Assembly: GCF_040807025.1 (NCBI RefSeq)
Contig: NC_090982.1
Coordinates: 52,311,112 to 52,375,111 of the forward strand
Direction of reading: 5' to 3'
DNA from: Struthio camelus
Lineage: Eukaryota; Chordata; Aves; Struthioniformes; Struthionidae
Length of the DNA stretch: 64,000 bases
Position 1 is the first letter of the stretch; each line of letters opens with the position of its first letter. A model generated the notes under the pieces. The model saw only the letters and a list, made by a program, of their open reading frames with translations, made no database searches and was not told the origin of the DNA. Of this stretch, positions 49,170-61,293 are shown one piece after another. The translations under genes were made by a program, and so were the position numbers.

Positions 49170-52100
49170 TGTTAGGAAATGATGATCCTTGGGTCATAGA
49201 ATAGCAGGCAGGACTGGAGACAAGAGATCACTGAAATCAGCATGGGAAGCACGGGAAGGACTTACTTTCAGCTGGTGCTCAACACTTTCAAAACATACTA
49301 TCAACATTTCAGAGCCATCTCCACCCCTTCTTTCCTATTACCTCCATCTCTGGCCAACACCATGTTTATACCTTTTCCCCTTCCCACCTGCCAGTCCCCT
49401 AACTCTGTCTCTGAAGCCTGGCCAGTCCCCATGACCCCCACACATCAGCAAATCTTAACAACCAGAACCTGTAATAACCCCCAGAACTTCCAGGTTCTGA
49501 CCTGGGTGACCAGCACCTGTGTCAGAAAGGCACTTGCAGTACCACAGAGACTTAGAGGCAGAACCTGCTAGTGCAACTCAAGTCCATGCTTCATGCTTTT
49601 GCAGCACTCTTGAAAACTTGTGCTCAGTGATCTCAGATGCAGCTGCTAGGCGTATTCTCCGAGCCATCTACAAGTTGTGCCTGGCATGTGCAGAAAACAA
49701 AGCTGGCAATGCTGCACAGCAATACTGGAAGGAAGAAGTCCCTCGCTCACTTCTCCTGTGCCTCACATGGCTTCTCATGCCCTCGTTCCCTGTCATGTAT
49801 GCTTCCCCAAATAGGCCTGTGAGACACCTTGGAACGTCTATATACCGTGCTTTGGCCAGATCTGCTCTATTCACTAACAGCAAACTAGGCACAGGGGACA
49901 CTTTGAGGTTGAGCATGGGCAAACCAATAAGCTTTTTTATGACTAAGCGTGTGCAAAATAGGAATAACAATACCCCTTTTCTAATGAAAATGGTTGAAGG
50001 TTAATGTTTGCAAAATCCTACTAGGGAGTGTTCATGACATGTTAACTGTCTCTACAATTAACCAGATCCGCTCTTTCTGCCAACCTTCCTACTGCCTGCT
50101 CTTCATTACTGCAGAACCACTACTGCCTGGGCAGACAATGCAAATGGCCCTGAACCCTGCAGGTGGCTTCTGTCAGTCCTGCTATACACACCATTTATCT
50201 TTTTAAAAAAAAAAAAAAAAAAAAGAAGGGAGGGAGCAGGAAGAAGCCACTGGCTATTGATGCTCATCTCAGCTCAGTAATGAGAAGCTCGTTTGGTACA
50301 ACTCGAACACAGTAGCATCTGTTCAGCAGTTACCACCAATTACAGTGATGTCACTTGCCGTTTACTCAAGGTCAAGGAAGAAGAGATTGCAATTTCCAGT
50401 ACGTGGGAAGATAACCAGCATTGCGATCCTCAACCTCCTCTGCTCTGACAAGAGAAAACCAACTGAATTTGCTGAAGACTCACTCAGGAACCCAGCCTGA
50501 TCTTCCGGTGGTATAAGACGTATCTATACACATACCCTTCCTGTAGCAAGAAACAGAGTGTGTGTGAGCCAATCTTTTGTGAGTATAAACATGGGCTTTG
50601 AATCTGGCAACCAACAGTAATCCATTTGGCTTGCATGACGGACACTGTAAATTTCTATGAGTTCACAGATTCAGATCACAAAGCCTTCCTGATAAATATA
50701 GCTTTTACCTTTGTATTTTAATGTATTGAGGGCATACTTTCATATATTTCTGCTAACAGAAACTACATACAATGCTGTAAAGAAACAGTTAAAAAAAAAA
50801 ATCAGAGATGGAAAACAAAGCCAAAGAGAACAACTGCTGCTGGGATGGAAAGAAGACATGGTTTAAATGCTCTAATTTCCAATCAGTTACAGTACATTGC
50901 ACAGCAACCGTACCAATCACACAGCTATTATGGAAAGCCAAATAAAATCAAGTACTATACACGCATGAACAAAGCAACACTGACACTGTCAGAAAGTAGA
51001 GGTGACAAGCCTAATAGGTTCCCTTATTCCTTACTACTATAAAAGATACCGACACTTAGCAGCTTGAGTATACACTACACAACTTTCTCAGCCAAGGAGT
51101 TATTTTTGGCTCACGCTCAGTTTCAGGATGGATATGAAACCCACCCTCTGCCTTACCTCCTTCCTCCAGCCACACCTGAGCCTGTACTTAAAACACTCAA
51201 GAATCCAGCCCAAAAGACTATTTTATATCAGGCTTTCAAACCTTCATACAAATTTAGGAAATCAAGGACAATATATGTATTCTCCCTTTAAAAGGATGAC
51301 TGAAAACCAAGATGAATGTTCAGTCGAAACAATGTACATACCTACAGGCGTAATGAAGGGCGTACTATGGGCATAACAGAATTTTTCAAAGTTGGGTTCC
51401 AGTATAAGAAAAGACAGAGAGGAGCTATTAGACCAGAACAGGAATAGAGATTAATAGTTCTGGAATATTTCCTGCATCTCTAGTCCCTTGTTTGTTGTCA
51501 TTTCTAACAAAGATGCATCTGAAGCTACAGCTTGCTATTTTCAAGTTTTAAGCACATTCATAAATTTCAATACCACAGCATATTACAATAGACAGACCTG
51601 ACCTTGTGTGTCTAATCCAACAGTGCAAGACAATGATTTATTGGAACATTCTCACACACCCGTGATTTTATGATTTGAGGGGGTTTTTTTTCACAGCACA
51701 TTACCATGACATTTGAACAACGTATTTTATCTAGATTCTCCATACTGGTGTTCATTTTACCTCACTGTGTTGTGTTTTTTACTACCTATTAATAGGTGAT
51801 ATTTACAGGGGCAAGTGAAGACCTTCAGAGAAAATTTGGACCTACCCTTTTTTAGTACTAGACACACACTCCTGGCCTTGACTCAAACCAAAGCAACGCT
51901 CTTCTTAAATACACCACTTTCAGGCAGCTTCAACCGCAACTTTGCTTGTAATAGCGTGGAATAAGTAACTCATCTTAACATATGGACAAAATGTTTGTGT
52001 ACTGAATGTTTTAATGTCACCACCATTTTCACACTACCATCAGACGTGAAGTATATAATGTCAAATCAGATTCTGAAGTCAAAGATTTGCCACACCAGAT

Positions 52101-52875
52101 TATGTTTGTGCCTGCCAAACACGCACAAGCCTCCATAGCAACTCCTCCACTTGTTTGGAAAAGCAAAAAACAGATTCTCATTTTTATAACAATGGGCTTC
52201 AAAACTATAGTCTTTATACCTTCCATATACAGTACAGTACTGTTGTAGCCATTTATGAAACATGGCCACATGGCCCAAAGCAGAAGTTTAACTTTACCAC
52301 CCGTTACAAAAAAAGTGTGAGGTAATAAGCTAAAGAATAAAAACACCCTCCTCTGTGGTTCTTAATACTGTTTTGTGATCAGCTAAGTTTCCATTGGCCT
52401 AGAAAATGGCTAAGAATTTCCAGATTTAATCCAATAATAGTGAAATTCTACATCTAGCCATTTTTTAAGTTGTTCAGATTTAGACACAGACATCTGATAC
52501 ATTGGCAAGTGAGATGCAGACTTACACCACACAGTGTTTTATTTACTTCATGAAACCTGAGTCACCTGAGAACTCTTACAAAAAAGGAATGAGGTAGCTG
52601 CTAACTCTTAGCAACAACAATGTTGGATAACAAAAGTGTGGAAAACATTTAACATTTAATAAACGTTTTATTAAGGGGTTTGATCAATTTATTAATTCTA
52701 CCAGTTAAAGTCTGCTGAGACTAAATACTGCACTAAACTTTTCTTTAAACAAGATTTCATAAAGAAAAAGTGAAGCAACGAAGACAGTTGCAGGATGGTG
52801 TAATTCATATTCCTTCTCTATCCTTTTAACTTGTTATTTTTAATGTATGTATTCATGAAATTTTTGTTCATATGC
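49170..52875. other. Non-coding or unassigned stretch
   Basis: A 161-codon frame at 49,519-50,004 and two overlapping open frames after a good acceptor at about 51,173 are present. Neither has a donor that fits the phase of the next candidate exon. A 20-base A run lies at 50,205-50,224. I see no named repeat. Confidence 0.4.
50205..50224. repeat. Poly(A) run, 20 bases
   Basis: A 20-base A homopolymer is followed by a purine-rich GAAGGGAGGGAGCAGG segment. No retroposed body is recognised upstream. Confidence 0.9.
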
Positions 52876-52877
52876 AG

Positions 52878-53086
52878 TCTTTGGTCCTCCTTATACCCAG
52901 CTATGTTGTCATGGTAGAACAGGAGTAAAGTATTTACCTTTTCATGGAACAGACTTCCTTACAAGTTATAATCGCTTATGGTGTGGTGGGCATTCATATC
53001 TAGTTGATGTCATCTTCAGACATCGTTACCGTTTTCTTAGTGGCTATTATCAGCAAATGCTTACGCATCCTGGTTTAAGATGCTAA
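52878..53086 (+). CDS. Candidate terminal coding exon, aromatic/His/Cys-rich
   Basis: After the acceptor TTTTTGTTCATATGCAG one frame is open for 68 codons in AT-rich DNA. It reads FGPPYTQLCCHGRTGVKYLP, then FHGTDFLTSYNRLWCGGHSY, then FRHRYRFLSGYYQQ, and ends GLRC at TAA 53,084-53,086. It lacks an internal ATG near its start and would enter after one base of a codon. No upstream exon with that exit phase was confirmed. The composition is far from low complexity and looks like a small globular or filament-associated protein. I cannot name it, and chance remains possible. Confidence 0.35.
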
Positions 53087-53089
53087 GAT

Positions 53090-55150
53090 GACCAATGATC
53101 TTCCTGTCAAGATGCTAAGGCCAGGTCCTAGTTATTAGACCTCAAAATACTTCCAGGCTGCAAGTCCACTGCATGTCCTGAACATGTCTCAACTCTGCAT
53201 CAGGGCAACACTTGTCCGTCCTCAGATTAAACTACAGACATATCAACATACTCACGTTTATCAAGAAAACCAGTAACTACCAGTGGTAGTCTATCTACTA
53301 GACTATACTATCAGGGTATTTTATGCCCTTAAGTCTAATTTTGTATGGAAAAACCATTTAACCGTATTGATTGGGGAGAGATTAAACTTCTGGTAAAGTC
53401 AGAAGTGGCTCTCTAGACTGGCTTACCTATACAGCATCTAAGGGGACTTACCTTAAGCAAAAGATGTAACCTCACACCCCGAACGTGCTCCAAAGCAAGT
53501 ATTTTTTGCCTATGTTTTGTAGTGCTCTTCTCTATTGTAAAAAAAGTGAATTTAAAAAAAAAAAAAAAACAGCCGTATATGTTGAGTCAACCTGAGGGTT
53601 TTTTGCCTTTTTTTTTTTTTTTCTTCTTTCCCAGCAGTCAGATCACAAACCTAGAGATGAAGAGATTAAAAAAATGCATATAATTATTCATGCTTGAAGG
53701 ATTTTGCAAAATGTATTTAATAGGTCCTAGCTCAGAAAATTGAAGACTTCTGGGAGAATTGTGAAACATAATAACAAATCAGCCAATACACATGCTACTA
53801 TTTAACCAAAAATAACAGTAATACAATCTGCGAGCATTTATTGAGAATATGGTTTAAAATGCATAATTCATTCAGTTATCTATGCAGTAGCAGCGATGAA
53901 ACAATTTTGCACTTAAAAGCTTAAGTAGATGATTTTTACTCTGCTTTACAAAACAGTTATCAGCCAAAGCATAAAACAAGTAGATTTTTCAGTAACCTAC
54001 TACGGCAAAAGCACTGCTGAGACGGTACCTCATACCTCTTGTCTTCCAGTCCAGTGCTTTTATAGACCCAAAAGCAGGCTGTTGCAGCAATGAGAAAGTG
54101 TTGCTCCTTTGCCTTGGTTATGAAGGGTATTTTTGAAACAAATTAAGTGTTTACAAAACACCTGTCTGACACAGCACGTATAGCCTACGCCATAAAAGCC
54201 ATTTCATGTTTTATCTCATGTTTGAAAGGAACTTCTGCTCAACATCTGCAAAAGTATCTCACCATCTCCTCCTGCCCCCCACATCCTTCCTCTATCCTGT
54301 CCTGCTGTTGAGCACAGAAGAACTTTGCTTAGCCAGATGCACTGCTTCATGCTAACCAATTTTCTCTTACTCCTTACTCGTCCTCTCTCTCATTCTCACG
54401 CTGTGTCGTGCTCTCTAAGCTGCTTGCACAGATGCCAGATTTGGCACCAAACTGTAAGTTTCCACCAGTGATAAAGATCTACTGACTAAATGAACCTAAA
54501 GGTATAATGGCAGAACTACACAGACAAAGCTTAAATGTAATTAAAATTTCCATTTTTTTCTTAGGTTTAAGGCCAGAACTGACCACTGAAGTCTGACATT
54601 TCGCACAGTGCAAGTCTAAGGATTTCCTGTATCAGCTTTTGCAACAAACAGATAGCTTCCCAGAGACATCATATCTTTATTAGAATATCATTCTAGCATT
54701 TTGATTTGGAAGAAATGCAGAATCCACCCTTGGAGGTGGATGAGCCTTAATACCTTGGCCTTTAGTCAGTGTTTGTAGTTTCTTGATTTCATGGTCATTT
54801 AAATTTACTGCAATATATCACATAAAGAAAAGAAGCCACCATTCAAACCTCAAATTTAACTTTGGCAGTCGTAAGATGGCGGCATTAAAAAGCAATACAC
54901 ACTAAGCTAAATTATTTTGCATGTCTGAAGCCGTGTAAATTTATGAAAACTTCAAAGATATTATGCTAGTTACTTAAGGGTTTGCTAATTGTAACTGTTA
55001 TCAGCAAATAACTCAGTGAGTACATTCAGTTAAGGGAAAAAAGAAAAAAGAAAAAAATCTTTTTAACAGAGATGCCTGGTTTTTATACACTAAGAGACAA
55101 TAAAACAACCATTTTTCATTTCTTACTGTCTTAAGTTGAGCAAGGAAATT
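53090..55150. other. Probable intron of the minus-strand gene
   Basis: It contains homopolymers (A run near 53,553, T run near 53,609) and a perfect YY1-type motif at 54,873. I see no exon. Confidence 0.45.
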
Positions 55151-55156
55151 TCTTAC

Positions 55157-55295
55157 CTTCATGTCACTGACTCTTTGAGGGAGTCAAAGCATCAACTGCA
55201 TCTTGGATCTGCACAGCATTGTTTTTAAAAGCAGTTGGAAAGCGCTTCAGAGATGGCTCTGAAGCTTCTGCTTTAAGATTTATATGAGATACCAC
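55157..55295 (-). CDS. Internal or last coding exon of the minus-strand gene, with in-frame TGA
   Basis: The acceptor CCCCTTTTCTGTTCCTTGAAG and donor ATGAAG then GTAAGA are both good. Only one frame is open. It starts on a codon boundary, matching the exon that ends at 62,057, and reads VVSHINLKAEASEPSLKRF, then NNAVQIQDAVDALTPSKSQ, then TGA at 55,166-55,164. Nine bases remain from the start of that TGA to the donor, apart from the stop itself only HE plus one base. The frame, read through the stop, enters the coiled-coil exon at 47,889 in phase. Either the protein ends at SKSQ or a CGA codon has become TGA by a CpG-type transition. The family is not recognised. Confidence 0.55.
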
Positions 55296-56689
55296 CTTCA
55301 AGGAACAGAAAAGGGGAAGTTAACAAAGGTACTCTAGAGAGTAAGCTCATGACAGACAGCTTCACATAGAAGGCAAGAGTATTTTGGTCAGCACTTTAAG
55401 AAACCCACGTTTAATATGCTTAGGTATCTATATGTGCATACAATCATAGAGGGCTTTCTGGGATGAAGGCACCATTGGATCTAGTCAGCTTAAACATACT
55501 TTGATTCATAAGCAAAACTTATACTGATTGAAAACCACAGAAGACTTTCAAATTGGACTTTAGATCTTTCAATTCTGAGTTACGGTTAAACCCAAAGATT
55601 CATGTTCTAAAATAAGTCTTCAATGAGTGATGAATAGTTACAGTATTTTAAGCACAAACTGGTTTATGCTCCTGTTTCCATGTGTATCAGCTACATTAAA
55701 CATTAATATTTCTAAGACCATGTTTGTGGCATATATATATAGTGACCTTTCAGACTTACTTGGATCAAAAATGAAAAGAAAATGAAAGCCACATTCTTAA
55801 TTACTTTCCTACTGCCTTTATCATGGTGCTGACTAAAAGTATAGCTCTCAGCACCGACTGTGTTTCTTTTATATATTTCTTGGAACTACTATAGGAAAAT
55901 ATTGGAGCTCTTATTGCGTGTGAAGGAGACTTTAATCTAACAATAAGATTTCTGAAAGAGGGAGAAAAATCTTTTTGTTTTTCTTATGAATGCCATTCAC
56001 TGTTATGTGCTTTCTGCATTGTGTAAGCAATTTTTAAGAGTATGAATGTGCATGCAAAATCTAGTATATGCATGAAGGGATTATTTCAAACACGAGGATG
56101 AAAGATTGCTGCTAATTAGGGTTGGAATGGATTGCAAAGTGTGGCATTTTAAAATCTTTTATGTATTGCTTATCAGTATTTTCCAGCTGGCTTTTTTGTT
56201 TGTCCTGCTGGAAACGTCACAAAGAAATTCACACTAACCTCGCAGCAGTGAGCACAGAACTGCCGTCTCATTCTCCTGAAAACTGTGGCAAGCTTGTTTT
56301 ATCTCCCTGAAGACTGGTCATCTGTATTTAACTGGAAGCAGTAAATGCTTCTATGGAAAATGAGTTCAGTCTGCAGAGCGTTTATCTAGAAGCCGTCAGA
56401 ATCATCATTATCTACAATATAAATACCTTTATGCATTCCATACTGAAGTCACGTTCAAAAAGTTTATTTTGTCCTCGTATTTTCTCATGGGACCTGAGGA
56501 CATGGGACAACAGAGAGAAATCTTTCCTCCTTCTCTTACAGGAAAAGGATAAAATTCACAGCACGTAGAGAATAATTCTTAATGCTGTAAACCCTCCCAA
56601 ATTCTAAAAACTGGTCTGGGGACTTCTTTCATTTAAAAGTTGCATCCAAACCCTTTTGGATGCATCTACCCAAATAAGATAAATCTATC

Positions 56690-57010
56690 CTCCATTCAGT
56701 GTTTTATGATTCCTTTCTGAATCACAGATATTTTTGGCCTCCATAATATCTTTTGGCAATGAATTCCGCAGTTTAAATACCCAGTCTCTGAAGAAGCATC
56801 TTTCCATTTGTTTTAAAGCTAATGCCTGACAACTTAATTCAAACAGTACTTCTGTTGTGGAAAAAAAGTGGAAGACCGTTCCCTACTCACCTTGGCACCA
56901 CATACAAATACAAGGTCCTGTAAACTTCAATCACATTCCTACTCAGACTCCTCTTTTCCAAGCTGAACAGTCTGAATAGATTTGACTCTCTATACTTCTG
57001 TGGTACACTA
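56690..57010 (-). mobile_element. Ancient CR1-like LINE fragment
   Basis: Read on the minus strand, the segment translates in patches as LFRLFSLEKRSLSRNVIEVY, which is the CR1-family LFSLEKRRLRGDLI motif in diverged form. The plus strand carries ATATCTTTTGGCAATGAATT and CTGAAGAAGCATCTTTCC, which match the conserved DNA of old reptilian CR1 and L3-type elements just before the C-terminus. It contains frameshifts and stops and is inactive. It must predate the 3.1-kb copy by a wide margin. Confidence 0.75.
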
Positions 57011-57019
57011 CAGCAATAG

Positions 57020-60000
57020 TGGAACTAGACTACCCACCCAGCTATATTTACATTGCTGGTTCTTCAACTACATATTCAGAATGCAAAGTGAGGAATTCAG
57101 AATTTCCAGAGGAACTAGAATATTGTTTTGAGGGTCTGTTTTGCCGGGACCTAAACATTTTTTTGAAACGTTCTTAGCCTGCAAGCCAGCTGCCCAGCTA
57201 CATAGCCAGGCAACACAGTCGGAGTTTAAACTTAAACAGGATGTACCTGTAAGCAAAGTAGTGCGGTACAAAGATTTTTTTTTTAAGCCTCAATTCACAG
57301 AAGACTTTCCCTCAGTTTTAGTGGCTATTCAATGAAATGATTAAAAGCGCTCTTATGAATTAATATCTAGCAAAGACTCCGTGAACAGTCAGTAATATTC
57401 TGTAAGAGATTTTCTGGTGACTGTAGAACTTGGTCTTCCAAGCCCATCGTTTTTTAAACACACTTAGAAAGTACAATGAAAATAAAACCCCCAGACCACA
57501 ACACAGAGCTTACATAAGACATGAAGAATATTTTCCACTGTTTTAAGTGTTAAAAGCATTAAACCCATAAATCACAAACGGTGCTTTGTTTCTCAGTATC
57601 AGGGTTTCTGTACAGAGGTTCCTGTTTCTATTCTCAGAAGCTGCCTTCTCTACACAGCTGGAAAATTCCCCCTAAAGTCAGAGAAAACAAGAAATGGAAA
57701 GAATCCAATCTCCATTTTGAATTTTAGAAGGACAAATGAGAGCCAAAAGCTACATAAGGAATCCTAGTTTCTAGGAGGAAAAGCCAGTATGAGAATATTA
57801 ATTATTGTTGTAAAGTTATTTGTTAGGCACAAAGAATACGCTCAGTATTCTGTCAGGTTCTGTATTTAACCAGTGGCTGTTATATCCCAAGGATAAAAGA
57901 CTGGCTGCAGAAATTAAGAGGGATTTGGTTTTAACCCCCCCCCCCAAATTTTTTTTTTTTTTTTACATTATTGTTGGTTGTAGTGCCATTACTTGAGAGC
58001 TTTAATTTTAAGAAAAACCACTAGTGCTCCACAAAAAGGAGAGAAACCTCATCACAGGGAGCAGAATAAAAAACCTCTTCCTTTCATTGTTTCCCTGATG
58101 AGCTTGATCAGACGCAAGGAATCAAATAATACAAAATGGGGAATGGGGAAAACAGGATAGCGTAACACCTCCATTCATCGAAGGCAGGCAAAGATGAATT
58201 CAGCTCAAAATATTTTTCCTGAGCTTAGTAATTAATAGCAGAAAAGATGGAGCTTTTCATCTCTTAGAGACCGTTAACAGCTAATCGGCTGCATAGTATT
58301 TTTCTAGTTTACGCATGACCAGTAACATGAAAATGTATCAGGTAACAAAGAAATACCTAAAAATTCAATGAATGATATCTTGGTCTCAAAGTCAATAGCA
58401 GAAACCACACTAGCTTCAGCAAGGCTTGACATTCCTAGGAACTAAACTGACAAGAACCAAAGTCAACACAACAAGCACTTCTGCTTCACAATGCATATGG
58501 CTGGCTGAACATTTATAAAACCTTCATTAATTTTTATCACAACTGAAAAGCTAAAAACCTGGAATTAATAATGCCTTTAATTAGTTCTTTTCACAAGTTT
58601 GATGGATCAAGACTCGGATATAATTAGTGTAAAGCTTTCATCTACCTCTATAGCATTAGCACTTTCTGGAATCTAAAGAAAGAAATTCACAACTGAATTA
58701 TGCTCTGAATTAAGAGAGTTTTAGAGAGAGGTTCAAGTTGCACTCTAACAGTCCACTATTACCAGTGAAGTACCAAGTGGATAGGGACCCAAGGAAAAAA
58801 AAAAAAAATGTGTAGGCTTATTTGTCATTAGCATTTAACAAACAATTAAAGGAGAACCAGGCAGTTCTTTTCTAACCCATTTGCTATTATAAATAGAGGG
58901 GGAGAGCCTGGCTTATAGTTGTTCATACAAGACTTCCCAAGAAAACACTCGCTATTTGATATTGTAGCCATTCCTTGGCTCACATTCTCTAAAAACAGCA
59001 ACCGCAGCCCCGGGCCCGGTGGAACGGCTGCCTGCCAAGCCCTGGGCAGTCAGCAGAACCTATTCCATGAGAATAGCCATTAAGCACCCAGCTCACCCAA
59101 CACCTGGACTCAGGTTGTGAGCTTCTAAATAAAGGGTTACTTAGCTCCACCTGTACTTAAAAACAGATCTGCCGTTCCTATTGAACTCCGCTCTGATGAC
59201 CAGACTGCCACTGATACTTTTTCACTCCTGCTTGGTTGTCTCCAAAATGGATGAAACTGCTTAAGCAGAGGAAGTGTTTGGAAGAAACTCGTTTCTTCTT
59301 TGGAAAGCCAGAAACTCTCTATGAACAGAGAGAACGGTGATTGAATTTGGATGGATGAAAGCAATTATTCATTTGGTTTATCTTAGCACTGCAAGCAATC
59401 ACCACTATGCACATTATTTCCTCCTCTTCTTATTTTTATTTCCTGATCTAAAGTACAACCTAATTAGTTGGAAAAATCACCTTATCCCTAGACTCTGGCA
59501 TTCCCTAAGATACAGCAAGTATCCTAGAGGCTTTGAGCTTGCCAGGTTGTTTGACGTTTGCTGCCCCTGCAAAAATAAAAAGAAAAAATAAAAAGTAAAA
59601 AAACTTCACCTTACAATTAGATATCCTTCTTTGATCCATTCTGGCTATCAAACCTATCATCATTAAGTGATAGGTCTCCATCTGTTTGAATAAATTCCCA
59701 TTTGAGAAAAGTAGCAACTAAACCATCCGTTTTCCATTTAACTGAAAAGCAAAACATTTTCCCCCTTTTCTGCCTTTCTCTACTGTCTAAATTTGATTGT
59801 GTTTTTGTGTATCCAGTTTAGTAATACGGAAACTTTGGGGGAAAAAAGAGGAGTTTTGCTATAAGGCAGTCACCATAGCTAATTGCTTCCACCATAAATA
59901 CCTAACATTTTGTTTTACAGTTCAAAAATGTTCATGACTTCATGAAATTAAAAAAAAAAAAAATCTGAGTATATTATAACACCACTGAGATAATTTCTTT

Positions 60001-61120
60001 TGATGACATGAAATTATCTTTTGCAACAGCTCTTAGCTGCCTTTCAATCACATCTGCCTAATCAGAAAGCCATGACAATTTTCTTCTGAAGCTGAACAGG
60101 GTAACGCACAGTACACTTCCTCACCTTCCCTCTTTTATAAAAATACCCAAACTGTACCAACATATATGCAGTTACATCATTGTTTTGCTCAGCTGTGTTC
60201 CTTGGGAGACTGAAGCTTCTGGGTTGAGAGGGTAAACGCACAAAATCATCATCAGCCCTTTATCAGCTTTCAGCTCATCTTGCCTCCCCACCAACTTGCT
60301 AGCGTTACTGCCTGCCTCTCCTGGCTTTCCTGGCAGAATATTGTAATAGTGAAATCCTTCACTAAAAGCAGACGGAGGATTTCCTTCGGGTTTATTTTTG
60401 GCTGCTTTTAATTCCTAGGAAGTCTGCATGTAGATAATCTGATCAGTATTTCTCTTTAAAACGTGGGATATGTCTGGCTCGTGCCATTTATTTCCTGCTC
60501 ATCTGCTTTGTCCAGGTAGTCAGCGAGCTCCCATTTTACAGGACGACCACAGCGACCTCCCAGTTCTTGCAGCAAGCTCTTCCAGAGGTGAAGCAGCAAA
60601 TGGGAATGCTGTTATAAAATCTTCATAATTAAGCACATGAAAGACAAACATTTTATATGGCTTTTCCAAATTAATTTCTGTTTAGAAATCTGAGGTTTGA
60701 GAAGGAAACTTTGTGTTAAAAAACGGAGTGTTACAGCGCCTGGGAAGCCTTTAAAGTCCTACGTTATTCAATTTATTTTTTTCTTTTTAACCTAAGTCAG
60801 ATCCACTCTCCAATAGCACATAAACTATTTACAGATAGCAACCTGATTACTGAAATGACATCAGGATATGGGTAAGATATTTGCAGATACATAATGTGAT
60901 TTAACTTTCTTCTGTTAATATGCAGAAGAGTTCTCACCATCTTAAAGTTATTTTGTTGTGGAAATTAAAACTAACTATCATTTTGTCTGCATTGGAAACC
61001 GCTTTAGAGAAAGACCTGAATGATTTGCAGTTTGAAAACTTGAGTTTATTCCTAAGAAGCTCTTAAAAGAAACTATTTTGTCTTTAATTGTGAAAAATAT
61101 TTATCTTTTGGAATGATTTC
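57020..61120. other. Non-coding stretch, probable intron of the minus-strand gene
   Basis: No exon is supported. A minus-strand segment at about 59,150-59,330 follows a usable acceptor and is open in two frames, but it lacks a good donor and was not called. A short GC-rich patch lies at 58,996-59,045. Confidence 0.4.
58887..58896 (+). promoter_or_regulatory. TATA-box / MEF2-like element
   Basis: TTATAAATAG fits both the TATA consensus TATAAATA and the MEF2 pattern YTA(A/T)4TAR. A G-rich run follows, and a small GC patch lies about 100 bases on. No transcript start could be confirmed nearby. Confidence 0.35.
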
Positions 61121-61122
61121 AG

Positions 61123-61293
61123 TCTCCAGCCCTGAAGAGCCCAGATCCAGCTGTTGAGCAAACCAGATTGAAAGATTCCTGCCTACAACAGAGGTCCAAT
61201 AAACCTTCTAAACATCTGGTGAAGAAACCCAAAGGAATGTTAGGCCAAGCCAAGAGATGTCCTACTAGAGAACCAGTAAAACAGACAAATTAA
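61123..61293 (+). CDS. Candidate terminal coding exon, Lys/Pro-rich
   Basis: A modest acceptor (ATCTTTTGGAATGATTTCAG) opens 56 codons reading SPALKSPDPAVEQTRLKDS, then KPSKHLVKKPKGMLGQAK, and ends REPVKQTN at TAA. Two AATAAA hexamers at 62,602 and 62,614 could end such a transcript. The basic, Pro-rich tail is plausible for a real C-terminus but undiagnostic. It lies on the opposite strand inside the first intron visible for the minus-strand gene. No upstream exon could be tied to it. Confidence 0.28.
   Translation, partial: SPALKSPDPAVEQTRLKDSCLQQRSNKPSKHLVKKPKGMLGQAKRCPTREPVKQTN

Noticed and set aside
49519..50004. 161-codon plus-strand open frame
   Set aside because: It has no ATG at its start, no good splice sites and no recognisable motif. 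A few frames this long are expected by chance in 64 kb.
51173..51370. Two overlapping open frames after a good acceptor near 51,173
   Set aside because: Neither frame has a donor whose phase fits the candidate exon at 52,878, and both cannot be coding. The evidence was too ambiguous to call.
59157..59332. Possible minus-strand exon after TTCTCTCTGTTCATAG
   Set aside because: Two frames are open with similar plausibility, and the only donor (ACAG then GTGGAG) is weak. It does not improve the gene model.
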